This document shows positions 51,720-64,000 of a stretch of DNA of 64,000 nucleotides, in pieces. The notes below the pieces were generated by a model. It was given only the letters and a program-made list of their open reading frames with translations. It was not told the DNA's origin and did no database searches. The first letter of the stretch is position 1, and each line of letters begins with the position of its first letter. Origin of the DNA: Heliocidaris tuberculata (lineage: Eukaryota; Echinodermata; Echinoidea; Camarodonta; Echinometridae); NCBI GenBank assembly GCA_025618425.1, contig CM046832.1, positions 21,629,917 to 21,693,916 on the forward strand, given 5' to 3'. A program made the position numbers and the translations under genes.

Positions 51720-51862
51720 AATATTGAATGGCTTTTCTTTCGTGGGACACAAGGATATATCGTACTCGCTTTGAAAATATTTCACTCGTCGTGCCGACTC
51801 GTGAAATATGCTCATAGCTCGTGCGATATATCATTGTATCCCACTCAAGGCCATTCAATATT
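51720..51862. mobile_element. Foldback MITE
   Basis: ATATTGAATGGC at the left and GCCATTCAATAT at the right. The arms also include TTCGTGGGACACAAGGATAT against ATATCATTGTATCCCACTC, and the inner pair ATATTTCACTCG / CGAGTGAAATAT-like CTCGTGAAATAT. Confidence 0.8.
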
Positions 51863-53043
51863 ATATAAATATTGCATAGCAATCGGCATCTAAAGTGGGA
51901 ATATATTTTCTCTTCACTTCTAATTATCATAATTATCTCATACAAATCTATAAGTCTACCATTATATTCTACGATTTGCAATGTTCTGGTCAAAAAGATA
52001 AGAAAAGTAGAAATTATCAAAAGACAATTTGATTACATTGATACGTTAAAGAAAATATAAGACATACAATTAAATACAAGATGAAATAATAGTATACAAG
52101 ATGAAAAGCCGTCGACAAAATGAATGTTCTCATTACATACTTTCTCGCAAAATAAAGACAAAATAGTATTATTTATGATAAATAAGAATTGAGTGTTGCG
52201 TTAGTGAAATGCCATTCAAACAATGAAAATAATATTATATTTTAGGCCTTGTACTGCTGCTTGCACTTGAGAATACAGAGAACAAAATATAACACCAATG
52301 AGTGGTGTAACAATAACTTGCAGGCTATATCGAACAAAAGGGCCTATCCAATGCGAGTTTGCTACTCAAATTTGAAACGACTTCGAAATATTTGATACCA
52401 AATTCAATTAGCCGTTGCCTATATGCATTCACAAAACCCCTTATCCAATTTCCTTTCTTTATATACATCACATGTAAATAAAAGATGGCCTGTGTGTATC
52501 GTACCCTCTCTGTATCAGTTGTTCTCCTATGTCCCTTCCCCTCTCTCTCTATCAACCCTCTCCCTTTCTCTTTAACATTTTCTTTAATAACCCTTTGTCT
52601 CCCTTCCTCCAAATGTCATACTGTAAACCATTTTCTTAAATGCTCATTCTATATAGGTATATAACACAATAAAATGTGTATAACTTCTCATGTAAAGAAT
52701 TATGTCTATATATAACACTGTAAACCACATTGGTGTCTTTGACAGATCCTGATTAACCATGTTAACGATGCGTTTTGCATCAAGCAATAGATGACATCGT
52801 ATACATGTGTATTATTTTCCTATCGACAAATAGGCTATAAACTCATTTTGAGACCAACTCTATAACGAGACTATATGAGTAACTAATGCAGCCTAAATAC
52901 CACGCGCCCCCAATTATTTTGTAATAATAATGTCGGCTTGTAATAACGCTCATAAAGGGTAACCATTTTGCAAGTATGTAAAATAGGCAATCTTCTGATA
53001 AAAGAAGAAATAAATAAAGGAAAGAAGTGTGATTGATGTCACT
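51863..53043. other. Non-coding stretch
   Basis: Nothing recognised; short CT-rich patch around 52515-52610. Confidence 0.4.
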
Positions 53044-53330
53044 ATAAAGGAGGCAAGTTGGCTTCGAGGAGTCGATAAAGCAGTAAAGAGTCTGCCTGTG
53101 GAACCAAAGCTCATCTGAAATCGTGGGTTCGAATACACCCCGGGCGGATGACTGAAGCCAGCGTTGTGTCTTAACCCAGCGTTGTGTCTTAACGTGACCC
53201 TCCCCTGTTTGAATTATAGACGCAGGTTATATGTTACAATGGAAAACATTCCATTCCTAGGATAGGACGTTAAATGGAGGCTCCGTGTAGAGGAGAGGCA
53301 CCACCTCTGCATGTTTAGAACCCACTGCAT
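53044..53330 (+). mobile_element. tRNA-derived SINE-like element
   Basis: A-box-like TGGCTTCGAGG (53059-53069) and B-box-like GGTTCGAATAC (53126-53136) about 67 bases apart. The region after them contains GGACGTTAAATGGAGGCTCC and a direct duplication of CCAGCGTTGTGTCTTAAC (about 53159 and 53177). Decayed promoter boxes and the missing cloverleaf argue against a tRNA gene. Confidence 0.6.
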
Positions 53331-54967
53331 TATTCATAGAAGAGTACGATGTAGTGGTACACCTGCACATCACAATCAGTTATACCGGGAGAAGAGACCC
53401 GAGGGTGATTCAGTTTCCCCTCCCATTGCACGCACAGCTGACGCCAAATACTTAATAAAGCCCTCACAATAAGGAATATGATCTCGAATAACAACTTTTC
53501 ACCACATGAGAGAAACAAATAGTGCTGTCCATTTTCACTTTTCATTGTTTCATTTTTAAAATAATTTATTTGTCTTTTTTTTTTACCCAGGGTAGCCTAG
53601 TCAGCGATTAAAACACATTGAATAAAACTTACGATATTAATGTCATACATGCACGCATGTAATAAGCAGTCTGCTTAATTAACTGAACTGAAATTTATAC
53701 TCTGATTGAAACGTTAAATATTACTATTGAAAAGTTACTTAACCATGACAGAATGAAAAAAAAAAAGAAGAAGATTGCTAATAACTATTCTAACTTTTTG
53801 ATACTGTTTCCTCAAAATTACGAAAAATACATTTTCGGGTACTATTTGGAGAACGAACTTTATTTTCACTAGTCGGTAAAGGAGCAAAGTCATAGTAATA
53901 TATGCATAATAGTGGAAGACAAAAACCTATCTATTATGCAAAAGCCTTCTGAATTTTGTATGCATCCCTGTTCAAAATAGCAATTTACCCAAAGAAATCA
54001 GGCTCATCTTCACGTTCTTGACAAAATAAAGTGAAATATATCTGCTCAAAAGCACGATTTGATATTTTGTTGTGTTGCTGTGGATACGGTGGACCTGGCA
54101 ACACAATGTTGTTACAATCTTCAATGTTATATTATCAGGCTTACTTTCTAAGGTATGCCATATTTAAGTATGAACAAATTTAGTTGGTGATATTGTTTGT
54201 TATAATATTTCTTATATTTCTTATATCTTAATGATAATGGAAACTTATTATGCTTCGGTTTGTAGATATTCTTGGTAAAGTGGATGACAGATGAAAATAT
54301 GAGCACTTCAATATGCAGTGTAATATTCTTCAATGAAAGTGGAAGCGAATTTGTACATGTTTTATGGCCAAACCTGTGTGTATTTTCAAGATGATATATA
54401 GTGCTCAGTAAAGATAATATTGTTGCAGAATTTATACTAAGCTTTAATAATCAAGATATTATTTATTCTATGATCAATTTAAGAATAAAATACCAACACA
54501 TACAATTTACACCACAAATTCACACAAACAAGCACAAAAATGGATTTCAAGTGAAAATCCAGGAACCTATAAATTTAATGTTTTTGAGAGGAATATATTG
54601 CTGTTTGCTTTCGTTGGTCATCATGCTTTCTAAAATGATTTGCATGGATTTTTCGTGATATCCCCATAAATATCACTCTTCAGTGACAATATCTAAACAA
54701 GAATAAAGTAATGATCAATCTCTCTCCTTCCTTTCGTTCTCAACCAGGGCTGCGCAGGAGCTATTCAATCTATATAGGAAAGATTGAACCGAGGTATTTT
54801 CGCACTGACCAATCAACAGAATTGTGAAATGACATATCTTGTTGAAAAACGGGTGTATTATCAATTCGCAATTATTCTGTTAGAAGTCGACGGTAAAAAA
54901 GAGACCTACGATGATTGGAATTTGAAGCTGAGTTGTTCGATTTCGAAATGCAGACTTAACAGGAATG
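53331..54967. other. Non-coding stretch
   Basis: Nothing recognised. Confidence 0.4.
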
Positions 54968-55164
54968 GAGGAAAGAGAGAGAGATGGGGAGGACAAGAGA
55001 GGGAAAGGGACGGGAAGAGGGAGATGAAGAGGAGAGAGAGAGGCAGCTGACAGAGAGGGAGGGAGAGAGAGAGAGAAATAGAGAGTAAGGAGGGAAAGAG
55101 AGAGAAAGGGAGAGAGAAAAAAAAGAGAAAGGGAGGGAGAGAGAGAAAAGGAGAGAGAGAAAGG

Positions 55165-55209
<45 letters not shown>
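54968..55209 (+). repeat. GA-rich microsatellite
   Basis: Long purine-only tract of GAGA/GGGA/GAAA. Ser/Leu/Phe frames on the opposite strand are artefacts. Confidence 0.95.
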
Positions 55210-55210
<1 letters not shown>

Positions 55211-55280
55211 AAGGGGAGAGGTGCAACGGATGAAAGACAGAAAAAGAGAGAGTGATTGTCGGAGATAATAGAGCATGTAG

Positions 55281-55299
55281 AGGGGGGGGGGGGGGGGGA
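55281..55299 (+). repeat. polyG run
   Basis: About 18 consecutive G following AGAGC. Confidence 0.9.
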
Positions 55300-58200
55300 C
55301 TTTATGATGCAGTCAATTTGAGAATACAATATGGAACATGGATAGAAGAACTAGACGACTGAAATGACGGGGCACTTACAAGACAGGTATAAAATGAAAA
55401 TAAAATTACGTATAAGCATGAATATAAACAGACTCAGAATGATGATAAAACCAAGAATTACAAAGTGATAAAACAATATAGAAGTTCATCGTGGAAGAAG
55501 GAATATAAGTAAAAGGAAAAGCATGAAAACTATTTTAAAAAAAGTATATTGTCGAAAGCAAGGGCGAATCCCCGATTTTCTGTTTTAAAAAAGGGATGGG
55601 GAGGTGGAACAGTTCCGAAAAAATGACACATACCTTGGGGGTCAAAATTTTGTGCTTTATACCTATTCGTTTTTAAAACGGGTCGGGCGGGGCGGGATGT
55701 ACGGGACGGTTGAGCCCACCTACATTCGTCAGTGGTCGAAAGGATGAAGCAGAAAATAATCATTCTACATAAATGATTAAAAAATAATGTATTTGGAGGG
55801 AGTGAAAGAGCTATTGAGAGCACCAACCGAGTCCCCTTATCTTTCCCTCTTACCAATCACCAACACTGCCCTCTCTTGTACATAACCGGTGAACGTTGTT
55901 GGTGTGACCCAGTTAATTCCTTGCACATCTGCAGCCCAATAATATTTTCAATGTACATGTATATTTCTCACGAATGCAGCATAGTGGTCTTTTCTGTGCC
56001 CTCCCCAAAAGATAATAAATTATTTTACCCATGTTGTGAAGTGTTTAGTATGGGCATGATCACTGCATATTAACATCTTGTTGTTTGTAACTAGGACATT
56101 GAAAAGAAATGCAGTCTAAAAACTTTGTATAGAAAATTCACATAAGTTGGCAAGCGTTAAGAAAAAATAATGTTCTTATTCTTCTTCTTAAATGCATGGT
56201 CTAAAATATTGCATGATGAGAACAATATATAAAACAACCTCGTAATGTGCACCAGTCTAGCTCAATGCAAAATGGGGTTTTATGAATATACATTATTATT
56301 TTCACAAGTTTGACAAAATCCTTCAACTCTCTTGGATATTACAATTTCATCGTTAATGGATGCAGTAATTTCTAATTTTAAGTGATATATCAGAACTTTT
56401 AGAATTAATATAGACTATAGGTTGAGTGAGTTCCCCCTGTCCCATTATACATGTATATGTGCTTGAGTCTGGAATTACCAAGACTAGCAATCTCTGACAG
56501 TAGCCCCACCCCATCAAACAATTTTAATTGTGAGTGTAAAATCTAGGCTGACACCCAATCAGTTTTCTTCGAAAAATTGATTATATGTATGCATAAGCAA
56601 CCAAGTTTGTTAATCTAATTTTTAAAAATGGAAATGAAACATGAGAATCTGTGACAGTTGAAATCATAATTAGGATATAGCGTGTGAAAGACAGTACTCC
56701 ATTATGCTGTGGTTACGTTCTAACAGGAATGATCTAATACAGTTCCCATTATCTTGAAAATATCGTTAAAACTTCCAACTTCCATTTATCAAGCCTTTTA
56801 TGTGGATTATGACTAATGTCGCTGAGTCTTACCCCAACTCTGCATGATGTGGGAAGGAAACATGACATGGAGTTATCCCTTTCTACAAATCACGATTTAC
56901 TTCATTGGAGCTTCTGGAATCCCCTATGCCTCGAAACTTGGCCAAGAGCCAATCCGCTTTCGCAAAATCAAATTTCCTCCCCGGTGGCAAAAGGGTAGGA
57001 AACCTGAGAAATATTACCATGACAACCAGTTCCTACAAAACGATCCTTTCAAAAATATGATAGTCTCTGTTTCAGATAGGTAACTCAGAACCTTCATCAT
57101 AACAAGCTTTGACGAACATGATAAACATACATTCTATTTGATCCTTTATTGTCATTACGTATCTTTTTTTATTAGAAGAAATTAAAAGGGGATCGTATCA
57201 ATAATGCGAGGGCAATAAAATTGACCTCTCGACCGAATTATTTCATGTGATGTAAACATAACAGCTTTAACTATGCACGTCGCCGAAATCTTCTCCCCAT
57301 GTTACTAAATGAGTGCAGGTTCGTGGGTTTATTGGTAAAAGGACTTATTTACTCATTTGCAGCTGCTATAAGTGGGGTTCTTAATTCTGATACTTTTTTC
57401 CCCCCTTCAAAACCCGATGCGTCATGCAGGAGGAAGGAAAATACTGCGTATAGTGGGGCCACAAGACCTATACGAACAAGATCGAGCAGTACTGTGAGAG
57501 AGGTAAACGAAATTTGGTGAATTATTGTCCTTTCATTTTACATCATGAATGTGCTCAATAGTGTCTGTCTCATTTACTTATTATTCTCTTTAGATCTTCA
57601 TCTCATATCGCGAAAGAGCCTCATCATATGGCATCAATGTGATTTCTATCAATAAAAATATTTGCTGTCGTCTGTAGTATTTCTTGAAAAGAAATACATT
57701 CACGCATTTCCATTGTTACAAGCAGTATTCCTCTGTGCAATTTCTCAACATTGATTTCTATCCCACTCTCTTTATAGCCTGAAATGAAAATGTAAAGATA
57801 TACAAATTACCTCTTAAAGGTTTTGTTTTTACTTTTGTTACAGTAAAGTACAGTACACATATACACTACATATTATTTTTTTTTTCTTTACCTATGGTGT
57901 TTTCAAAAATAATAAATGTTGTACAAAAGTATTGGATTTTATCTAATTTGCACAAAAATGTGTTTCAAACATTCTCATTCGTCAAAGCTTTGTTTTCATC
58001 TTTTTAATTTTGTGCCATCATCACACAATGCATATTATACAATTCCATTCACTTGACAACATGGTGGAATTAATTCTTTGCCACAGCCGCACATAATCAT
58101 CTGATATCTCGATGCTTCTTTCTCGAATTACTGGATGAATGATAACAAAAAGCATAGATAGATAAGTAAAATTGAGCATCCGACTAAGTAAGAAAGAAAG

Positions 58201-58584
58201 AAAAAAGCCCGTCGCCTGATAAGCTCGAGAAAATTCTGTCTCCACTCCTCCCTAAGGTTGAGTGTCTTTAGAGTAAAATCGCAGACATATTAATATTTTG
58301 GCATCTTGGAATAGAAGCTCAACATGAGGGAAATGTAACTAAGATATTCGTTACTTGCATTGCTATGTGACACATCTTTCACTACCATTTTCGAGATTTT
58401 TAGGATTGTGAGATTTGAGATGTTGAGTTTTGAGATTTTGAAAGACCCAAATAACATATTGTTCATAAACTGTAAAAGCACGAGGAGGTGTATTTCACCA
58501 AGTATACCATGTATATATAAATCAAAACAGTGTACGAATTCTTATCCGGCTCTGGAGAAAGGGATAAAGAATGTAACGTGGAAC
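55300..58584. other. Non-coding stretch
   Basis: No feature that I can support. The 80-codon frame at 56844-57083 is discussed among the rejected items. Confidence 0.4.
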
Positions 58585-58613
58585 CAGAAGAAAGAGAAAG
58601 AGAGATGAGGGAC

Positions 58614-58652
<39 letters not shown>

Positions 58653-58700
58653 TATAATAGGGAGAAAATAGAAATATGAGGGAGGAGAGAGATAGAGAGG

Positions 58701-58748
<48 letters not shown>

Positions 58749-58802
58749 TAGATAGATAGAGAGAGAGATAGAGAGGAGATAGATAGATAGATAGAGAGAG
58801 AG

Positions 58803-58834
<32 letters not shown>

Positions 58835-58837
58835 AGG

Positions 58838-58875
<38 letters not shown>

Positions 58876-58876
58876 G

Positions 58877-58909
<33 letters not shown>

Positions 58910-58968
58910 AGATAAATAGATAGATAGAGAGAGAGAGAGAGAGATAGAGAGGAGATAGATAGATAGAT

Positions 58969-59004
<36 letters not shown>

Positions 59005-59146
59005 GAGGGGGAGGTGGACTGAAAAAGAAAGAGAGAACGTGAGGGAACAGAATAGATATAGAAAGGAGAGAAAGAAGGGGGGAAGGGACAGATTGAGAAA
59101 GGGAGAGAGGACATAAATATAAGAAGGATAGGCCTATAGGAAGGAG

Positions 59147-59175
<29 letters not shown>
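58585..59175 (+). repeat. Complex GA / GATA microsatellite
   Basis: Alternating (GA)n and (GATA)n blocks repeated as a higher-order unit of roughly 55-65 bases (GGAGATAGATAGATAGATAG followed by GAGAGA). Opposite-strand frames read Ser-Leu-Ile-Tyr runs and are artefacts. Confidence 0.95.
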
Positions 59176-59180
<5 letters not shown>

Positions 59181-59520
59181 AGGAAGAGAAGGAGATATTG
59201 TATAGGTTGAAACTGAATTTTGAAACTGAAAGAGAAATAGAGAAAAAGGGACACCTCTCACGTTTTGTCTCCAGGGTCAATCCTCTTCTGAAAGGTTATT
59301 TGGCCCATCATCATGATCATTGCATGCTGGGAATGACGCTACACTGAAAAAGTCTCTTTGCTCCTGTATTCTAATGTCGCCTGGTATTCCCTCAATGCCC
59401 TCATCATTGATCGAATGAGGTTAGGAAACCAGAGCATACTCAATGCTAATCAATACATTATACACCCAAAACTGGTACCCACGTAATGGGAAATATTGAT
59501 GGTGAAGATATGGACGATAG
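59176..59520. other. Non-coding stretch
   Basis: Nothing recognised. Confidence 0.4.
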
Positions 59521-60058
59521 CAATAGTAATTTCGATACGATTGCCAGTTAATGTACATAACAAGCTTCAGAAAAAAGAAAACTATTGATAGCTGATGAGG
59601 GCAAGAATATGAATATGAAATTGATCTTGAATTCTTACTGATAGAAAGCAAACGGTTAATGCTTTCATTATGAACTATGAAATTGTTATTATCTTTAACA
59701 ATAGTAATTTCGATACGATTGCCAGTTAATATACATAACAAGTTTCAGAAAAAAAAGAAGAAAACTATTGATAGCTGATGAGGGCAAGAATATGAATATG
59801 AAATTGATCTTGAATTCTTACTGATAGAAAGCAAACGGTTAATGCTTTCATTATGAACTATGAAATTGTTATTATCTTTAACAATAGTAATTCCGATACG
59901 ATTGCCAGTTAATATACATAACAAGTTTCAGAAAAAAAGAAAACTATTGATAGCTGATGAGGGCAAGAATATGAATATGAAATTGATCTTGAATTCTTAC
60001 TAATATAGAAAGTAAACGGTTAATGCTTTCATTATGAACTATGAAATTGTTATTATCT
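59521..60058 (+). repeat. Three tandem copies of a 178-183 bp unit
   Basis: CAATAGTAATTTCGATACGA starts at 59521 and 59699, and CAATAGTAATTCCGATACG at 59882. The units are over 95% identical, differing mainly in A-run length after CAGAAAAAA, so the duplication is recent. A shorter related duplication (GGGAATGGGA..., TTCATAATGAACTATGAA) follows to about 60165. Confidence 0.93.
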
Positions 60059-60228
60059 TGGGAATGGGACGAAGGATTTGAAAGGGGGGAAGAAGGAAGA
60101 AAACAGTTAAGGCTTTCATAATGAACTATGAATCTGGGGAATGGGAGAAAAGATATGAAAGGGGGAAAAAAGAAGAAAATGTGTACCTACTGCCCATCTC
60201 GTATTTAGCTCTTTGGTATAATTACCGA

Positions 60229-60239
60229 GTGAGAGAGAG

Positions 60240-60308
<69 letters not shown>

Positions 60309-60342
60309 ATAGAGAGAGAGAAAGAGAGAGAGAGAGAGATTA
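60229..60342 (+). repeat. GA microsatellite
   Basis: (GA)n with a GGGGGGG interruption at 60302-60308. Confidence 0.95.
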
Positions 60343-61640
60343 AGAGGGGATAATGTGAACAAAGAACTTTGGTGAGATATTTAGCGGCATCACTTTCTAT
60401 AATTACTCATATAGCACGGGTAATATACATTAATTACTAAGTAACCATCGGCCTGAATTGCACTCCATATCCCCTTTCCCTCTCAACCTCTTTAGCTACA
60501 AGGGCAATAAAATTAATAATTATCCAAGGCCATTCGCATCCAAAATGAAAGTTCCAATTATCTTATTTGCTGCATATATTAGGAGCTGTGCAGACAATGT
60601 TATACATATACTAATTCAAAACATCTACAATACCGACAATTTTAGATCCCTTTTTCTATTACCCATTTCCTCTACCATCCACAATGTTAATATCTTCAAT
60701 GCATGCATGCTTGCAAACACTACTGCAATCCTTTCTAATTAAATTACGACTGAAACATTGGCTGTCAGAATATGCATCTGCACGGGCGAATGATGCTCTA
60801 TGTGCCCACGTAGAAATGAATGCAATCAAACAAGGAGTCTATAGGACATGCGTGAATAATCATAATAGCAGCAGAACCCAGAAGCAGAACGTTCCATTTC
60901 CAAATCAGTTTGTATTCTTGTTGTCGGTTTTGTGAGGGAAGAATGTACTCATTTTACTGTTGCTTTATTTGAACAAAGAGAACAGGAAAACTGCTATGAT
61001 GGGGCTTTGCCTTTTTAAATGATAAGCATATACAAAAAAAAAAAGACACTAGTCTTACTTAGTATCGAGAATGAAATATGATAATACTTCTTGCATATTT
61101 CAATACATATTTCAGTACATACATGTATACTTATACCAATAATCTTTAAAGTCCTTTCTTTTGGAATTGTGTTTAAAGAAATAAATGATAAATTATAAAC
61201 CTTTATTAAGACAAATCAAGAAGTTATCAGTTCAATTTTAATTGAAGCATTGATATCGTTATCCTATTCCAATTTATTAATTTTTCATGATGGACGTTTT
61301 AGGTAAAGAGATATATGCCTGTTTCTGCAGACTAACAGATCACAACTTAAATGTATGAATTCACTAAGGATAGCCCTAAGCAATATACTTGTACTTTGCC
61401 AAAGAGAACTGGAGTGGATGGAGAGAGTGAGAGACATAAAGCTAAGTGGGGAACCCCTCTCATTTTTTGCATTGCTTGCTCGCGCGCCGCAGCCGTCAAA
61501 ATCTATTTTCTTCATCTCTCGTTCTCCGCCGCACTTGGCTTACGTTGCTCATATATCGAGTGGTGAACTATACATTCGCGTAATGTTGAACCAAACCTCG
61601 TGTTCGAAGACTAGCTTGTTGCGCTCTCGTGCCGCAAATT
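60343..61640. other. Non-coding stretch
   Basis: The block 61475-61640 is richer in CpG and may belong to a promoter of the exon below. Nothing else recognised. Confidence 0.35.
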
Positions 61641-61859
61641 AAGCATTCAAATGAGATTGGAGACCGGTTACGATGCAGAAGCAACACCACCGGTGTCGTC
61701 AGATAAGGCCGTCATCGTGAGCTCACAAGCAACCAGCCGCGAGTTGGTCGAGTTATGATACTGTCATCATATGGAAGCATAATCCCATACTTCCAACTGA
61801 ATATTATCATCGCACTCGTAAATCTCGTCTTACACCATTTTGATCCCTTCTGATATTTG

Positions 61860-62191
61860 ACGTTCATCTCTTGTTGAGCGTGGAGGAATTTTTCAGGTTA
61901 AGCAAGCAGACGTCTTGGACTTTACGATCTTGAATTTTCTCATGGTTGTCGAACGGAGACGCGAAGTGTTGTTGGGGTGAGGTGCATGCACAAGTCACAG
62001 AGGCTTGGTTGGTTGACCAACTCCATGCCAGACTATATACACTTCAAACCGAACCGCATCTCGCTTTTCTCTTTGGTGAGGATTCCTTCAGCATCATCTG
62101 ACACCCAACCAGGCATCCCATCCATCACCATCGCAACTCCTCCGAGACCAGGCAAACCGATCTAAAGGAGAGAATCCCGACACTTCTACAG
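61860..62191 (+). other. Probable non-coding first exon ending in a strong donor
   Basis: G+C-richer block ending CTTCTACAG|gtgagtct. A 62-codon upstream frame (61977-62165, MRCMHKSQRLG...) stops 26 bases before the donor, and no ATG frame passes through it, so the exon would be 5' UTR of a plus-strand gene continuing beyond the window. The 5' end is not determined. Confidence 0.4.
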
Positions 62192-63440
62192 GTGAGTCTT
62201 GCAGTAAACATTGCTTTTGAAATGTGATTATTGCATTTAACCATCGTACTCTAAACATGCTATTAAGAGATAAGTTTTCTTTTTGTTCATTAGTCATAAC
62301 ACTGGGAATAGATATACATGTAGGTCTATACAACTCCAGTGAAAGTCATAAGATATCATTCATGTGGTAGCCTAGACGGTTATTTCTGTCTATAGTGGCA
62401 GTCGTGGAAATGTTGCATGAATCATATTGGCAATTTGGCACAATGCCCTACAAATATTCTGATATATTTTGTTACTATTTTGTTCTTCATCAGGGGATAC
62501 TAATCCATTGAAAATATTTTGTGTCTCATTTTGCTGTGAAACTATGAACAGAGAATAGTACAGTAACTAAGAACAAGCTAAGTAATCCTGATTTAGTTTG
62601 TGGTTTAACTTTAGATGAATGCACTCAAGGTAAGATTAAGATTGTCAGAGTTATTCTAAACAGATTAGAACCTGCTTGGATTTATGATTTCATTCTGATT
62701 CTTGAAAATCAGATATGTGAAATTAATGTTGAAATGTCAAGGTGTATTTGCTTTAAGTCTATTATTACTATCATGATGCAATGTTCTAAGAGGCAATTAA
62801 AAGCATGTCTTAAAGCCTTGTTATTGAAGAGACATAATGGGCACCCATCCTGTTTTCAAAATGTGCAGCAAAATGTCAAGGCTAGAAACCTGGCTGATTA
62901 AACTACAGACAGATTAGCCTAGATCTGAAAACATGAAAACATTTTTTTTTTCTGCACATGAATCAACTCAGAGAAGGAATATGTCAGAATGTATAAGATA
63001 ATATTTTCATTCCAAGCACATGATACATGTAGGTGCCTACATTAGAAATTTGATTACATACATTTGAAAGAAAGAATTCAACATGAGTAGAGTAGATGAA
63101 ATCTTGCTCTTTTTTTCTAAGATGATTTTTTTTTATATTCTTGATAATGTTATGTCAGATGATAGTCACACAACATTATAATGTAGCATATTATTGTGAG
63201 AATGATACTTCTCCAGATTGCTGTTATAAGGCTACAAGTCATTAACATATTGGTAGTGAGCTTATAATCACACACCCAAACCTGCTTAATTAAAATGGCC
63301 CTGGTGTTTTTGGTAAATGTAAAACCCTTATTGATCCTCATCAACGATGCCTGGGCTTGCTTGCTGTTACTCCCTCGGGTACTAGAATATTGATCAGCAA
63401 GCCCTGTTTAGCCATGTTCCAATCTTTTTTCTTCCATCTC
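62192..63440. other. Putative intron
   Basis: AT-rich, nothing recognised. Confidence 0.4.
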
Positions 63441-63660
63441 ATGCTTTCTCTCCCCCTCCAGTTCTCTCTCTCTCTCTCTCTTTTTCTCCATCTGTCTCTC
63501 CCTTCCTGCCATATGTCCACTCCTCTCTCTCTTCCTTTCTCCCTTATCCCTTTCTCATCTATATTTGCCTCTCCCCTCCCCTCTCCGCCTCTTTCTCTCA
63601 CCTTTCTCGATGCCCCCCCCCCTCTCTTTTTTTTTCTCTCTCTCCTCCATCTCTCTCTAC
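63441..63660 (+). repeat. CT-rich low-complexity tract
   Basis: CTCTCT/CCTTT pyrimidine tract on one strand; long open frames on both strands are artefacts. A second small CT tract lies at 63791-63837. Confidence 0.9.
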
Positions 63661-63670
63661 CCTCTATTTC

Positions 63671-63748
63671 ATCCGTTTGGAGCCAGAAGGGCATTAACTC
63701 ATATACTTAAACAAAGAATCAATGCCCTTCTGGCTCTCAACAGACGAT
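63671..63748. repeat. AGCCAGAAGGGC-family inverted repeat
   Basis: CCGTTTGGAGCCAGAAGGGC at the left and GCCCTTCTGGCTCTCAACAG at the right pair over about 22 bases around a 26-base centre (ATTAACTCATATACTTAAAC and onward). Inserted between two CT tracts. Confidence 0.88.
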
Positions 63749-64000
63749 TTGACATCTCTATAATGTGTCCCTGTCACCTGCTCATCTCATCCCCTCTCTC
63801 TCTCTTCTCTCTCTCTTTCCCCTTCCTCTCTCTTCTCATCGTTCATTCTTTTTCATGCCTGTGCATATCACGCTCTACCCTGTTTATACCCGTTCTCTGC
63901 AATGACACATTGTCTTTATTTACTTTCTGTCTCTCAAAGTTAACATTTTAAAATGAAGGGCTTCACTATGCCTACAATGATTTCGAAATGATTCAAGTTC

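Noticed and set aside
54880..55329. Overlapping minus-strand frames rich in Ser, Leu, Phe and Pro
   Set aside because: Translations of the GA tract and polyG run.
56844..57083. 80-codon frame with a hydrophobic start and basic tail (FPPRWQKGRKPEKYYHD)
   Set aside because: Shape recalls small mitochondrial membrane subunits, but I could not match any and see no supporting splice signals upstream.
58463..59261. Two minus-strand frames of 239 and 263 codons
   Set aside because: They are translations of the GA/GATA microsatellite (Ser-Leu-Ile-Tyr runs).

Overview
The window is a stretch of an AT-rich animal nuclear genome. Spliced genes have GT-AG introns, and the spacing between them is crowded with DNA-transposon derivatives, SINE-like and LINE remnants, long microsatellites and the tacatgta-type words common in marine deuterostomes and molluscs. 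An echinoderm is my best guess from the mixture of repeats and the myosin light chain sequence, but this is inference and not proven by anything in the window.

Two protein-coding genes can be reconstructed by hand from splice sites with consistent reading phase. (1) A minus-strand gene with eight coding exons between 24642 and 5925, preceded by probable 5' UTR exons near 26.7 and 27.3 kb. It encodes a 205-residue Ser/Thr-rich protein that I do not recognise. (2) A plus-strand essential (alkali) myosin light chain gene at 33014-43663, with six coding exons encoding 146 residues. Its 7.9 kb second intron is packed with transposable elements. Weaker candidates are a minus-strand promoter plus short secreted/membrane-type ORF near 47.0-47.4 kb, a probable non-coding first exon ending in a strong splice donor at 62191, and isolated minus-strand exon-like segments at 3.5-5.0 kb.

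Layout: 1-5.9 kb, repeats, a TTA-flanked element, a short foldback MITE and exon-like segments; 5.9-27.5 kb, the unknown gene, whose introns hold a TTAA-flanked foldback, a 2.4 kb CAGGGCT element, and a 1 kb GTCG-rich element carrying its own CCAAT/TATA promoter and a nuclear-signal micro-ORF; 27.6-33 kb, SINE and LINE tails, an AT/GT microsatellite with a long hairpin, a polyG-punctuated satellite and an AAT/GAT microsatellite; 33-43.7 kb, the myosin gene; 43.7-64 kb, its 3' region, a CAGGG MITE, degenerate arrays, a SINE, very large GA/GATA tracts, a 180 bp tandem triplication and the candidate first exon.

The most distinctive signal is a set of inverted-repeat families: foldbacks bounded by TTAAAG(G/A), a dispersed family with the core AGCCAGAAGGGC (one copy forms a 24 bp hairpin in the myosin 3' UTR), a GAACTCAAC-ended MITE in five copies, and several elements whose target-site duplications can be read directly (8 bp GTCTGGAC, 6 bp TACAAG, 7 bp ATAAACA, 5 bp ACATG, 3 bp TAA/TTA).
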